The notes below the pieces were generated by a model. That model ran no database searches. It was not told the origin of the DNA and was given only the letters and a program-made list of their open reading frames with translations. A program made the translations under genes and the position numbers. Shown in pieces: positions 39,264 through 50,799 of a stretch of 64,000 bases of DNA. Source of the DNA: Chaetoderma sp. LZ-2023a (taxonomy: Eukaryota; Mollusca; Caudofoveata; Chaetodermatida; Chaetodermatidae); the NCBI GenBank assembly GCA_034401795.1, contig CM067369.1:136806000-136869999 (forward strand), read 5' to 3'. How positions within the stretch are numbered: position 1 is the first letter of the stretch; each line of letters starts with the position of its first letter.

Positions 39264-39567
39264 TTCGAACATGTTCTTCTTCTTCTTCTTCTTCTTTTCG
39301 ATCGCTGGTATCACACTTGGAGAGCCGTTCTCAAAGTCTGTGGTTTTCTGCAGTTCTTCCACAGGCCGATACAGCTTTTCAAGAAAGGAGGTTGACAAAG
39401 GCCAGATCTCTTCTCTCAGCAGCTGATACGTACTGCAACATTGAAGTATGTGCTCTGTGGTTCTCCACAATGACAAGCGGGCGATGTCGTAAGGTGGAAC
39501 CGCCTGTACATGTGTTGGTTTAGTCTGTTATGTCCAGTTCTGAGATGAAAAATGGTTCGAACATGTT
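39264..39567 (-). mobile_element. 5'-truncated LINE insertion with 12-bp target-site duplication
   Basis: The perfect direct repeat 'ttcgaacatgtt' (39264-39275 and 39556-39567) brackets a 280-bp insert. On the minus strand the insert begins inside a LINE ORF2: 'IFHLRTGHNRLNQHMYRRF', then 'SPACHCG', then, in another frame, 'TTEHILQCCSTYQLLREEIW' and 'KLYRPVEELQKTTDF'. These match the ORF2 C-terminus of LINEs common in marine invertebrates (consensus wording 'RLRTGHNRLNHHL...CPCG..QT.EHILQ.C'). The insert ends in a GAA-rich tail (39276-39297). Extreme 5' truncation, a 3' simple-repeat tail and a short duplication are the signature of target-primed reverse transcription. A frameshift near the C-x-C-G motif shows that it no longer codes. 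The exact duplication suggests modest age. Confidence 0.88.
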
Positions 39568-40329
39568 GATAGGATGTGTTTTATTTTCATATACAAGCAA
39601 ATGTTTGGGCATAATTCTCTCCAGAAATAGAAAATTACCTATATAAATTTATGTTCACAGATTTCTCATTTAAATGCTATTTAGACGAGATCAAGATTGT
39701 CAAATATAGACACGAATTGTATCCAGTTCGTATTGGAACACAGAGATTATATATACAACGGAGCAAAAACCAATATCTATGCCTTTAATGTAGAGGAAAT
39801 GCCCTTTTTCTGACTTAGACCATTGCGAAAATATAACAAAACTTGGTAGAAATGATAATTCCAACAAATGGGTCAGTTTAAATGAATTAGAAACTGGCCA
39901 TGCAGTTTCATCTACAATACACTTCAGAAGGGCAAACAGGCCATAGAATGAACATTTTTACTTCAAATCTAGTTGGTAATGGGTGTGTGGGTCTTGGCGG
40001 TTGATCCTTGGAATAAGAATGTTGTCAAGACTTGTGGTGGGTGGGTAGAAAAGCTCGTCGAAGCGGTAATCTTCTAAATCGTTCGCTACCAGTGTGTTAA
40101 GCTTAGTTTATTTAAACATAGTTTATTTTAATTTGTATGCCTATTTATTTTGATCAAGTGGAACCCGATACAATTTAAGGTCATGTATTATTACAAAACT
40201 ATAATGACTCAAGTTATATCGTAAATCTGAATGATGTAGAAACCGATGGCATTACAGTTTATAGAGAAGTTCATTTAATTGATGCAACATTTGTTTTAGA
40301 AATAGAGTAAGACAGAGAGAAAGCGAATG

Positions 40330-40332
<3 letters not shown>
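39568..40332. other. Unique sequence, nothing recognised
   Basis: AT-rich DNA with no recognisable coding segment or repeat. Confidence 0.45.

Positions 40333-40369
<37 letters not shown>
40333..40369. repeat. (GA)n microsatellite
   Basis: About 18 GA units. Confidence 0.95.
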
Positions 40370-40371
<2 letters not shown>

Positions 40372-40927
40372 ACTGATTGCAGCTGTAGGACGTTTCTACT
40401 ACTACCACAGCCGCAGAATACAGTAATCATACATACTGAACTCCGTCAAAACTTCCTTTTCCCAGCAAATATTCGTTCCTTGGCCCACCCATAGAACTTC
40501 ACCCCTATAACGTCACCAGCCTCTTTACTTCATCAGCGTCTTTAAATGAAGTTAAAAGCAAACTCAAAGCTATATCTCCTACCCATTTCACCAACTTTGT
40601 GGTTCTATGCTGGTATTCGACCAGTCGACATAAATTAGTATAGCCTTCGCAACGGTAGTAGTGGTCTCAATAGAGACCTCTTCAACAACAACCTCTTTGA
40701 CGCCCCAAGTGCCAACGCGACCACGCTGAGGAACAAGCTGAACATCTTCGCTTCTGTTGTCATCTTTATAACTGCCCCCACCCCAAAAAACCCAACTCCA
40801 AATGAACTGTCCTTTAACAGCATATTTCCCACGCCATTAAATTCACACCACATCAGTGCTACAGGCATGAGTAACCCGACTACCAGCTCGTCTAAACATT
40901 CTGATTCGCTCCCTCTCTTTCCCCCTC

Positions 40928-40932
<5 letters not shown>
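40370..40932. other. Unique sequence with one uninterrupted plus-strand frame of uncertain meaning
   Basis: From about 40645 a plus-strand frame stays open into the CT tract that follows (for example 'NATTLRNKLNIFASVVIF'). About 85 codons precede the repeat. There is no clear splice acceptor, no start codon before 40867 and no recognisable similarity. It may be a chance opening. Confidence 0.3.
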
Positions 40933-41009
<77 letters not shown>

Positions 41010-41067
41010 TCGCTCCTTCCCTCTGTATATTCATCCCTCATCCCACTTCTCTCTCCATCTACAACCT

Positions 41068-41106
<39 letters not shown>
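40933..41106. repeat. (CT)n microsatellite, two long runs
   Basis: CT runs at about 40933-41004 and 41071-41106 are separated by pyrimidine-rich sequence. Ser/Leu-rich and Arg/Glu-rich open frames here are artefacts. The second run lies next to the 3' end of the LINE that follows. Confidence 0.95.
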
Positions 41107-41107
<1 letters not shown>

Positions 41108-41125
41108 GTCTCGCTCTCCCTCCAT

Positions 41126-42405
41126 CTATCTACCTCTCCCTTTCCTCCCTCCACACCTCTCTTGTGTCTTGTCCTCAGCCAAAATCCGTAGCTTCCTCAG
41201 GTCCATTCTTGGCATGAGTCTACCTAATCCTGCTTTCTTGAGGTCACCTCGTAGCACACTTAGCAGATTTATGCAATGACGTCCTCTCCTAGGTCTGTAT
41301 TTGCTGGCTCCGAGTAGGGCGAATTCCAAGGCTCTCTGTGCTGGTGTGTCTTCTGGCATCCTTAGCACATGGCCAAACATGGACCATCTTTGCTGGCCGA
41401 CCTTTACAGACAGCGGCAGCGTATTGCACATCTTGTATAGTGCATCGTTGGAAATTATGCTCTCTGGCTATCGGTGTCCAGTGATGGCGTGTAGGTGTTT
41501 GCGGTGGCAGGCGTCAAGTTTGTCTAGAGCTGCCTTTGGAGCTGCCCAGTTGTTGCAGTTATTCATCATCAAGGATACGCAGGTTGCATTGTATAAACGT
41601 AGTCTTTTTACCAAGGGCATCTTTGATCTACGAATCCCTTGCTTCCAGAAGGACTGGAAAGCTATGTTTCCCATGATGTAGCATACAGCAATGTCAGCAG
41701 TACTGCAAAGCAGTGAGGCCAAGATTTTACTTTTCTTCCATGGTTCGCCACCACGGAGTGGATCGTCATTTTCATTCATAAAGAGATTCTCAATTATTAG
41801 TTTGCTTGCAGCTATTGGGAGAAGTTGGTCAGGGGGTTTCTTTTCCTCATCTATAAAGTCCACATCATCTCCAGTGGCATGCCAAGTATTAACACCGGGG
41901 GTTGGTCTTGTGGAATTTTGGCACACGGATTTCAATGCAGCAGCCAGGCAACAGGTGAAGAGCACAGGGGATAGACCATCTCCCTGTGGGGAGCCGATTG
42001 ATGTCTCAAACTCTACAGACTTCACTGACTTGACTCGTACTCTCAGCTTGGTATCTGCAAGCAGTAGTCTCACTAGTCGTAGCTCATCTTCATTGCAACA
42101 GGCCTGGTGTAGTACACTAGTTGTGTCAAAGGCTCGTGACATGTCAATGCCCATTTTGTGGAATTCCCAGTGTTTGGACATGACTACCGACACAAGCATG
42201 CGTTGAGCCCATACACTGTCTGCGCAGCTACGTCCACGTTTGAAGCCCCTTTTACATGATCTTGTGAAGTCGTCGATCTTGTCTCTGATGCGGCATATAG
42301 TAACATTGGATAGGATTTTCCGTATGCTGTTAAGGAGCACAATGGGCTGCAGATTGGCTGCGGGTCAGGTGGCTTCTTGGGCTTGGGAGTTCAGTACGGC
42401 AACAG
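41126..42405 (-). mobile_element. LINE (non-LTR retrotransposon) ORF2 fragment: reverse transcriptase and C-terminal region
   Basis: The minus-strand frame from 42340 to 41126 encodes an RT. Within the 290-residue part are 'GIDMSRAFD' (motif A, residues 64-72), 'GSPQGDGLSPVLF' (motif B, 116-128) and 'TGDDVDF' (motif C, 156-162). The thumb-like stretch 'KRLRLYNATCVSLMMNNCNN' and 'LDACHRKHLHAITGHR' follow. The frame continues past one in-frame TAG (41468-41470, at a position where the family has Tyr) into 'PESIISNDALYK' and 'RWSMFGHVLRMPEDTPAQRA', the typical C-terminus. Upstream, 'PKPKKPP' and 'NLQPIVLL' (RT motif 1) lie in different frames, so a one-base frameshift is present near 42365. Motif C has T-G-D-D where F/Y-A-D-D is usual. 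The copy is 5' truncated and dead. The clade is not assigned. Confidence 0.9.
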
Positions 42406-42435
42406 ATAAGTGTAACTGTGCTACCATGATGTAAG

Positions 42436-43450
42436 TTTTATGGGTTTCTGTTTTGAGTGAGCTGTGGGGGTTGGTCTGACAGAGTCACAGAAGTCATTCT
42501 ATTAATAATCTTGTATAATCGTATTAGCCTATAGGTTGCGCGTCTTCTGGAAAGCGGTTTGAATTATGTTTAGGCATAGACGGCATCGGTGCTCGTAATC
42601 CAAGGCAAGCCACGTATCGTTCTAAGCGTGTATTTTTGTATATTTCCTAGTCTACGCACCAGACATTTGGATATGTTGTCCCAGATATTGACATTTGGAT
42701 ATGTATTCCCAAGGATGGTCTGATAAACTTGTATACATGATTTCCAAGCACTTCCCGTCTAGGATAAATCTGAGACCTTTAGGTATGGAAAGTTCGTGTT
42801 AAGCATGTGAGAATGGGTTATCTCAGTGGGTGTGCCAGTTCCATCTATTATGAAGATTAGTACCAAGATGCTTGTGATGATTTCATGGGGCAAATCCATA
42901 ATTTCCTAATTTAGTAGGACATACGGACGATACGGTAGGATTATTGCAAAGAGGAATGCAGATGGGTGTGGTCATGGAGTGCTCACTGTGGAATTGTTTG
43001 AAGTCGTTGTCGATCGCTGTTGTGTGTGTTATTAAGTTGTCTGGTGATACATAAAAGCATGTGTCGTCAGTAGACAATGCTATATTGCTTACGATGGGAC
43101 TTGGTAGGCCATTTATAAAGATTAAAAATAGTAAGTGACCGAGGATTGACCCTTGGGATACTCAAGCAGTTAGACTCCGAAGGGTATATTAACCACATAC
43201 ATAACTACCCGAGGGTGACGATTTGTTAAATAAAGCTCAAACTATGCTAGCAGGCTTTCATTAATGCCAATTTTTTAATATTTGAAGTAAACCAGTGCGC
43301 CACGCCTGGTCGAACGCTTTGAAGTTGTCGGAAATGGAATATGCCTTCCTTGTGGTTGTCAAGAGTAAGCATTATTTCTTTATAAATGTCTAGATGTTGG
43401 CTGACTGTAGAGAGAGATAGAAAGGAGGTAGAGTATAATGCCAGTTCTAA
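42436..43450 (-). mobile_element. Second LINE RT fragment, a different family, decayed
   Basis: On the minus strand RT pieces appear in order. They are 'STVSQHLDIYKEIMLTLDNH' (about 43.4 kb), 'NFKAFDQAWRTGLLQ' (motif A, about 43.3 kb), 'GSILGHLLFLIFINGLP' (motif B, about 43.13 kb), 'ALSTDDTCFYVS' (motif C, about 43.07 kb, with S-T-D-D for Y-A-D-D) and 'GNIQKYTLRTIRGLPW' with 'RLIRLYKIINRMTS' near 42.5 kb. The wording (SILGPLLFLIFINDLP, YADDT) is typical of Jockey/CR1/L2-type LINEs. Several frameshifts and stops separate the pieces, so the copy is old. It ends about 30 bp from the start of the previous LINE fragment, same strand, but their RT sequences are too different to be one element. Confidence 0.82.
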
Positions 43451-44498
43451 TCGTGTCTTTATGCATATGTCCGTGCGTGTGTACGTTGGTGTATGGGTGC
43501 ATGTTACGTGATTCTGTGTATAAGTGACACAACATAACAGTAATACCTCTTTTATATTTCCAATGTGGCGGCTCCTTACTAGGGGCCTGGTGCACCACGG
43601 GAGCGGTTGTTGATCGTTCGTGAAGCTAGCCATATTGCAGTCACCTGATAGACAGATTCTATCTTACCACTTTAGAACCAGGATGACCAATTGTAGAAAA
43701 TAATTTCTAATGTAGACCTTTAGGTATGGACTATTCAATTTTTCAATTAGCCCTCTAACAATGTAATTTATTATGACGTCAAATACTTGAGTGACAGATC
43801 GGATCCATCACTTAGCAACTGTGCTTATTTTTTAGACAGGTGCTAGTCTGACCACCTGTCTTGGAGAAGCGCCGTTCTCTTGCACCAAGAGCTATGTGGC
43901 TCATCGCACAGGGCTGCCCGTATATAGTATGCAATTTCATGTTCAAATTATGCTTTTGTTCATTTATAAATTCTAGTTAAACTGTTATACTATGCTATGT
44001 TACATTTGTTGATCTCTGTATAGACAAAACGTGTGATTTTCTTCGGTACTAATACATTTCATTTTATTTCATTATTTCATTGTAGGAAATCGTACTGTTG
44101 ACTACTTGGGGTGGGACTAATTTGACTGGAACCCGTTGCTGTCGAATTAATTTCAAGATATATTTTGAGGACAATTTTACTTGGAGCTGTTGGTGCCTCT
44201 GACAGCAGCTGATCCGGTCTGTTTGATTTAAAAATATTCAACAACCTATTAGCACGATTTCTAAAAAATGTTAGTGTATGGTACTTCGGGGTGCATCTGA
44301 CTAAGACTATTAGATATGGGTTTCATAGCCATACGTCAAATAAGGAGATCAAAAGGGGTCTGACACTAAGACCCAGGTGTCCGCCCAGTGTTCATTAGAC
44401 AAATTTCATCGCATTTTTCCTCTCTCTCCTCCTCCCTACCTCCCACCTCGCACTCCCTGCCTCCCTCCCCCTCCCACTCCCGCCACCCACCCCACCCT
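43451..44498. other. Unique sequence, nothing firm
   Basis: No coding segment is recognised. At 44098-44240, phrases such as 'actaatttgactggaac', 'gttgctgtc' and 'aaaatattcaacaa' faintly resemble arms of the 89-bp foldback element seen at 62656, but are too diverged to call. Confidence 0.4.
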
Positions 44499-44510
44499 TC
44501 TCTCTCTCTC

Positions 44511-44571
<61 letters not shown>
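44499..44571. repeat. (CT)n microsatellite
   Basis: CT units with a few interruptions follow a C-rich stretch. Just downstream a phrase of about 40 bp ('ttattatcttgt.gggag') is duplicated (44608 and 44650). Confidence 0.95.
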
Positions 44572-44574
<3 letters not shown>

Positions 44575-45478
44575 TTCATCTTTCTTTATCGTTCTCTTTC
44601 TCTCTTTTATTATCTTGTCGGGAGAGGGCTTCGTCCTCTTTCTTTATTTTATTATCTTGTTGGGAGGGGGCAATACTAAGTTGTTAGAACGTGTTTCCCA
44701 ATCCCATTGTACTAATGCTACAATAAAATATGATTTAAAAAGGGAATATCACGAAACAATGCGAATGTTGTCGACGCTCTTTTGTCAGTTGCCTATGCTA
44801 GACATATTATAGATTGGCCAATAATCCATTATATACTTTTGAATATGCCGAAATACGTATACGTGAAAAATATTAAAATTAACACACACACACAATTGGT
44901 TATTCTGAAATAAACTTGGGCCTAATTTGCAGTTTAATTCTGCACCAGCTTAGCTAGTACATAAAAATATACAAAATGTTAGGTCTAGGCGGTTAACGGG
45001 TTACTTTCATCGATCGGCATGCCCCATATGTTATTGCCTCATATTCCTTCTTAAAAAGGCCTAACTGTATATACAGTGAACTTGTAAGTCTAACATTAAA
45101 AAATGTGCACCGCACCAGTCAGATAAGTACGATAGCTTTGTTTACGGCTCAGTCACCTTGCCCGGGCGTGTGGGCACTAGTAAAGACTTACTGGCCTTAA
45201 TTGATGAGATTATGCAACGTGAGCCTTTATCGCGGCAGGTTTACAAGACATTCCACGGCTCCGTTTACGTCTCGTTAGATATTCAATTTTCAATTTGATA
45301 ATCGTGGAAGGGAAATCAATATTAAGAAACCGTTCCCTATCTATTGAGAAGGCCCGATGGTACCCGAACGGCTGCAATACAACTTGCAGTTACACACGGG
45401 TGATCATTCTCCCAATGGGGTGGACAAATCGCCCAAACCGCCCAAAATATGTTTGCCACACACAGGCGACTCGAGAAT
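44572..45478. other. Unique sequence, nothing recognised
   Basis: Apart from the small duplication near 44608-44670 I see no gene or repeat. Confidence 0.45.
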
Positions 45479-45552
45479 CGGTGGTGGTGGTAGTGGTGGT
45501 GGTTGTGGGGCTGGTGGTGGCGGTGGCGGTGACGGTGGCGGGGGGGGGGGGG

Positions 45553-45634
<82 letters not shown>

Positions 45635-45670
45635 AAGAAGCAGTAGCAGCAGTATCAGTAGCAACAACAA
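45479..45670. repeat. (GGT)n - poly-G - (AGT)n compound microsatellite
   Basis: GGT-type units run to about 45540, then about 14 Gs, then about 27 perfect AGT units to about 45634, then AGC/AGT variants. Poly-Val, poly-Ser/Gly and poly-Leu open frames overlap in three frames, which marks them as artefacts of the repeat. Confidence 0.97.
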
Positions 45671-47177
45671 AGTTTTGTTTTCAATCCACAATCTGAAATG
45701 GAATTTAGCCTGCCATATAACAACTGGAAATGCTCAAAGCATGCATATCTGCCAGTTATGGTTTCTCTATTCTGCAGTGTTAGTACAGTGCCATTTGTTC
45801 CTAACGTCTAAAAGGTGATGGTGATAGCATGGCGGCAGGTGGGTAGGAAGATGATGAGGATGTGAAGATTCTTACATTGAGAGAAACTTGCGTTTTCTGC
45901 CACCGACCAAATACAACACACTGTTGTAAGACAAGAAACCAAGAACAATTCTGTGGATTGTTTTCGAAATTAATCTGCTGGGAAGCTATTGCTCTCTGAG
46001 TTGGCAACACGTTCCTTTCAAATCAATTCCCAAAAAATTCAACACACTGTGTATGAATATTTGCATGTAAATAAACAGGGGTGTTTATCAAAGAAAGTGG
46101 AAACACATATGTATCCCTCCACGCCACCCTTCGATTCGCACCAAATAACGTCCATGCTTAGTAGATCTAGATCTTATTACATACATTTCACCTAGAACGA
46201 TACTAAAACAGACCTACTGAATGATAAACTACACTAAAATACTTGAAGCAAAACTATTAATATCCTGGATGCAAACCAGACTCACCATTGCTATTATCTG
46301 TGATATTTTGCTCAATCTATTCAAGTAAACTAAGATGTGGTCTAACAGCTTTCGTTAATGTATACTAGAATATTTGAACAGGAAACACACTTTTATGGTG
46401 CAAATTAAAGATGTTTGATTCTGTAATCTAAATCTGTTCACTGATATAAAACATATGCCGCGCCACACCATATTTTTGTTATCTCCATGCATATCCTTTG
46501 ATGAATATTATTTGGATAAGTTCAACTTACACAACTTCTACTATAAAAAAAATTATTATAATTTAATAAGCTTTGACAATGTTGCGATCTTATCGATTTT
46601 CTTCTAATACACATATAGTAATACACATTTTCCAGAAGAAAACGGGGAAAGCCATTATAAATTTCACAGCCATCTGAAGCCCACATTTACTTCTAGAATT
46701 ACAGGCGATGCATAATCGCCAAAGCTATTTTAAATTTGCAAGACTATTCGCAACAAAACATCTAAAAGTACTGACAAAATTATGTGTTGCCAAACCGTCA
46801 CTAAATAATTTGTGCCAAGGCAATCAAGTACTTTCTCCAGTCATCGTTTTCCGCTCCCTGTAGATGTATGGTCCATTATTGTGGCGGCGGAGGCGGCGGC
46901 GGCGACTACGACGACGATGCCAGAAGTAAAATGAATTCGATGTTGGAATAATCTAGGTAGCAAAATGATATACTACCACTTTCTGGAAGTCAGATTTCGG
47001 CGAGCCTTTCTGTCGGGGGAGTGGGGGGGGGGTGCAATTAAGCAGCTAAGACCTTTGTTTCCAAAAGCAGAGAGTACGTCATAGACAGGTCGGATAACTA
47101 CCGATTATTACTAGTCAGCTATTTCTTGACGTGTGGCAGATAACAGGATGTCAGATAGCACGCACAAATGCATGTAC
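45671..47177. other. Unique AT-rich sequence with a short GGC/GAC tract
   Basis: Around 46882-46920 there is a short 'ggcggcggaggcggcggcgg' then 'actacgacgacgatg' tract. Nothing else is recognised. Confidence 0.45.
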
Positions 47178-47265
47178 GTAAGCACGCATGCAGGCACGCA
47201 CGCACGCACGCACGCACGCACTCACTCAATCACGCGCGCACGCACGCGCATACACACGCACCCAC
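47178..47265. repeat. (ACGC)n tract
   Basis: ACGC units with CACG/CTCA variants form the complement-strand counterpart of the TGCG tract at 38.3 kb. Confidence 0.9.
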
Positions 47266-47716
47266 CCGACGAAAAGTAGGCCTACCAACACACAATAGCA
47301 CACCAATTTCTTTCCCGTGAGATTCTGAGGATATATATTGGCATACTGTTAATAGATGCTTGTCTCAGATTGATTCTACATATTTCCCATAATCCTTATA
47401 TCTCGCCGAATTTCAGAATACACTAATTACATGTCAACTGTATGATTGCTTTGAAAACGAAGCAATTAAATCATTCAAATGAATGCTGAGATTCAAATAA
47501 AGGAACGCCACAGATTAAAGTCTAAATTAATACTATCACAAACGCGTTTGGGGCAGACCGTGATCTTGAGGAGTTTTAACATCAGTTTCGGTTTCAGTTT
47601 TCTTTATTTCACTCAGGCAAATGGTATATGAGGGCAACATTTATGTTAGTTTTGGGCGATAGAGGTATTATACATTTTTTCGATTTGTGTCCATATATGA
47701 TAGTATTGTCATTAAA
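47266..47716. other. Unique sequence, nothing recognised
   Basis: Short AT-rich stretch with no recognisable feature. Confidence 0.45.
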
Positions 47717-47725
47717 TCATCATCA

Positions 47726-47784
<59 letters not shown>

Positions 47785-47789
47785 TATTA

Positions 47790-47828
<39 letters not shown>

Positions 47829-47867
47829 TTGATTAATTTGGGAAATGATATGCACGTTAATCATCGG

Positions 47868-47901
<34 letters not shown>

Positions 47902-47956
47902 CGTTGTTGTTGTTGTTGAGGTTGCCGCTGTTGTTGTTGTTATTATTATTATTATT

Positions 47957-47989
<33 letters not shown>

Positions 47990-48110
47990 GAGGTTGCCGC
48001 TGCTGTTGTTGTTGTTGTTGTTGTTGAGGTTGTTGTTGTTGAGGTTGTTGAGGTTGCCGCTGCTGTTGCCGCTGCTGTTGTTGTTGTTGTTGTTGTTGTT
48101 GTTCCCGCCA
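47717..48110. repeat. (TTA)n and (TTG)n compound microsatellite
   Basis: CAT/ATT units expand to a long (TTA)n (47717-47826). About 40 bp later comes (TTG)n to about 48103, broken by recurring 'gaggttgccgctg' interruptions that repeat as larger blocks. Long poly-Tyr/Leu and poly-Thr frames on both strands are artefacts. Confidence 0.96.
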
Positions 48111-48445
48111 TCGTTGGCATCGTCGTCGATGTATTCGCAGTAGTTGTTCGTCGGCCTGTTTGATCTTGTTTGTCTTGAATCATATGTAGGCCTATATAAA
48201 ATAAGACGCGTATGTGAGACTTACTCAGTGTGCGTGCGTGCGTGTGTGTGGTGTGTGTTTGTACGTCGAGGTAAGGAGTCATTCATGTACAAGTTCCAGT
48301 TAATGTTATTTTCTCTCAGGTTTTACAAAAACATATGAAGCAATTATTTGCAAATGTGGTGTTTGGAAAATATAATATTATTTGCATAAATATATTGCAA
48401 AATATTATGAAATCACTATAAAATCAGCATACCTATAAAATATAA

Positions 48446-48499
48446 GCAGCAGCAGCAGTAGTATTAGTCATAGTAAGGGGTGGAAGTAGCAGCGGCAGT

Positions 48500-48541
<42 letters not shown>

Positions 48542-48585
48542 CGCAGCAGCAGCGGTGGCCGCTGCTGCGGCAGCAGCAGAGGCAG
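48446..48585. repeat. (CAG)n trinucleotide tract
   Basis: A core of about 18 perfect CAG units (from about 48500) is flanked by AGC/AGT/GCG variants. In one plus frame it reads as an Ala tract running into 'EAVQNEQDGWRCAQDIS' and a possible splice donor ('tag|gtgaga' near 48630). This is too weak to call an exon. Confidence 0.9.
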
Positions 48586-50396
48586 TCCAAAATGAACAAG
48601 ATGGCTGGAGATGTGCGCAGGATATCAGTAGGTGAGAGGTTGCTTTAGATCAATGAATGTTCATGCAACTACGCGAAAATTTCCGGGCGACCCATTTAAA
48701 CAGAAAACGTGTTTCATGAACCGATAAACGGAGAAACGCACATCACCAAAAAACTACGATCCAATTAAGCCCAATATCTAAATCTAGGCTTTTTGTTAAA
48801 ATCAAGTGTAGCAAATGTCAACTTGTTTCCAGCGCAATTATGTCATTAAAACCCTTGACGGTGCCGTTGAGTGTTTCTCACACGAGTGCGTGACTACGTA
48901 CCTAACACTTGACACGATCGCCATTGATTAGTCGCATTCATGCTGCACTTATGGAAATATTTAAAGTGTAGATCATGGCTGGCATTTTCTTTTGAAAACA
49001 GATAGAGTGATGCTAGATTAACATGTTATCATGCACTTTTATTCTTTTTAAAACGTGTATGCTAGAAGAACGTGATTATAAAGGTTGGAAATTATGCCTT
49101 TTGCTGCTTCCTAATATCACTCGGCAAGTTCCGTAAAACCGGTGAAACGCACCATGTGACACGCGTCACAAGTGGAAGGGACGAGGGAATTCCCTCTAGT
49201 CGTTAACGTGTTATTTAGTCCGACTGGCAAGGAGAAGAGTTGCATTTAGATATATTTATGCAATTAATTTTGTTAAAATGACACAAAGATGCGTAGTACG
49301 ATATTGAAACACACGTGAATAATTTATCCTTTGATTAATTTCCATCAGATTAAACTTTGGCAATGTTTGCCGAGAGATAGTATTGAGATTTCGGGGGTCT
49401 CGGTGGTAGGCATACATGTGTTAAAATACATGAATTTTCACATTCAACGCTAGAAAAATGCGTCATACTATTGATTCTCATATAAAAAAGAATTGTGAAT
49501 CGTGTTCTAAAATCCCGCTGTACATATTAGAATATATTTTCTAATATTAAACGATTTTTAGCGACAGCTCAATCGCCAATCCATCCCGCTAGCATTTAGC
49601 ATTGCGCGAATCGAACGTTCGTCGTATTCTTTCCAGCAACAAACGGGTAAATCGAGTCCACTAAACGATTCCTTCACAGGAATGCCGGAATCGCGATAAT
49701 GATTGGATAAAACCCGCATTCTTTCAGCTCATACATATTAATGAGAAATAATAAACACGAAAGAAGGAAACCCCTTTATCTGAAATTAATTTTCTCGAGG
49801 TTCTGTAAAAATGAAATCTGTCAAAATCATCGGCACCAACACATTTATATCAAATTGCCATCAAAATATTATGTAGTTATTAAATGTCAATTTGTCAATG
49901 TGTCCAAACTGTTTGAACATTGATAAATTGGCATTTAGTAATTAAATGGGATAATTGCTTACCAGTAGTGAATGGGTCAATAACTGACTTTTCATAAACT
50001 TAAAATTTATGGATTTCTTTATAGATATCCCATTTCTCAAGTATGATTTGGCTTTTAAATTTTTGGAAATCATACACTATTTCCTTTTTAAAGATAAAAG
50101 CCTATGTAAAAAATGTAGCTGTTATGATAATAATTTTGAATCTTGAAAGCCAAAGCATTTGGGAAATGGGCTAAAGCTGAGCCTATAGGCTTATATAAGT
50201 TTAAGCTCCTTGAGTGAACACTGATAGAATTGTAAACCTGGCATAAATCATGAATGTTACCTTGAAAATATCGACATGATAAATATATCAAACAAACAAA
50301 TAATTTAAAATCAAATTTAAGGGAGTGGCATGGTTCTCAACAATCGACTACTTAAACGACGAACCCAGTTCATGGCTCAGTGGTGGATTATCTTAC
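48586..50396. other. Unique AT-rich sequence
   Basis: No gene is recognised. A near-palindrome 'tgtgacacgcgtcaca' at about 49157-49172 shares its 'gtcacaagt' flank with the CRE-like palindrome at 59119. Confidence 0.4.
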
Positions 50397-50457
50397 CACA
50401 GGAGGAAACATTGGCAATCTTCTTGACTCTTGTCTCATGCACCCAATAGTTGCCTAC
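50397..50457 (-). other. Weak candidate internal exon (61 bp)
   Basis: On the minus strand 'ttcactacag|gt' (acceptor side at 50457) and 'tgtg|gtaagataa' (donor side at 50397) bracket a 61-bp segment whose first frame reads 'VGNYWVHETRVKKIANVSSC' with one extra base. Both splice signals match the consensus fairly well, but the polypyrimidine tract is poor, the product is unrecognised and no partner exon in matching phase was found. Confidence 0.15.
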
Positions 50458-50799
50458 CTGTAGTGAACACTGATAATGCACAATCAGATCGAATGAAAGG
50501 TTCCATTGAACCAATAAAGAACCAACATGGCCACCAAACAGTAAATTATGATTGGTCCATGACAGCCATGTTTTATCACTGATCAATTTCTTTTGAACAA
50601 ACTTTAATCACCCTTAGTTATCGAAATATCAGGAGTTTCAGCCTGAACCGTAAGCACTTCCTGTGATGTCATTTTCAAGAACAAGATGTTCACCTGAAAA
50701 TGGATCAGTTAAAATTCCAGGCACTCAATATCCTGGCCGAATTTGGTTAAAACTGGGAATTGATTAACCCAATAATACTCGCGCCACCCAAAAAATTGC

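Noticed and set aside
40843-41217. Ser/Leu-rich and Arg/Glu-rich open frames
   Set aside because: They are encoded by CT/GA microsatellites.
41691-42206. 171-codon plus-strand open frame
   Set aside because: It is antisense to the LINE reverse transcriptase on the minus strand.
45295-45818. Poly-Val, poly-Ser/Gly and poly-Leu open frames
   Set aside because: They are three-frame translations of GGT/AGT repeats.
47628-48282. Poly-Tyr/Leu and poly-Thr open frames
   Set aside because: They are translations of TTA/TTG repeats.
48487-48635. Alanine-tract exon with 'EAVQNEQDGWRCAQDIS' and a possible donor
   Set aside because: The only support is a CAG repeat read in one frame plus a weak splice-like site; the other two frames look equally plausible.
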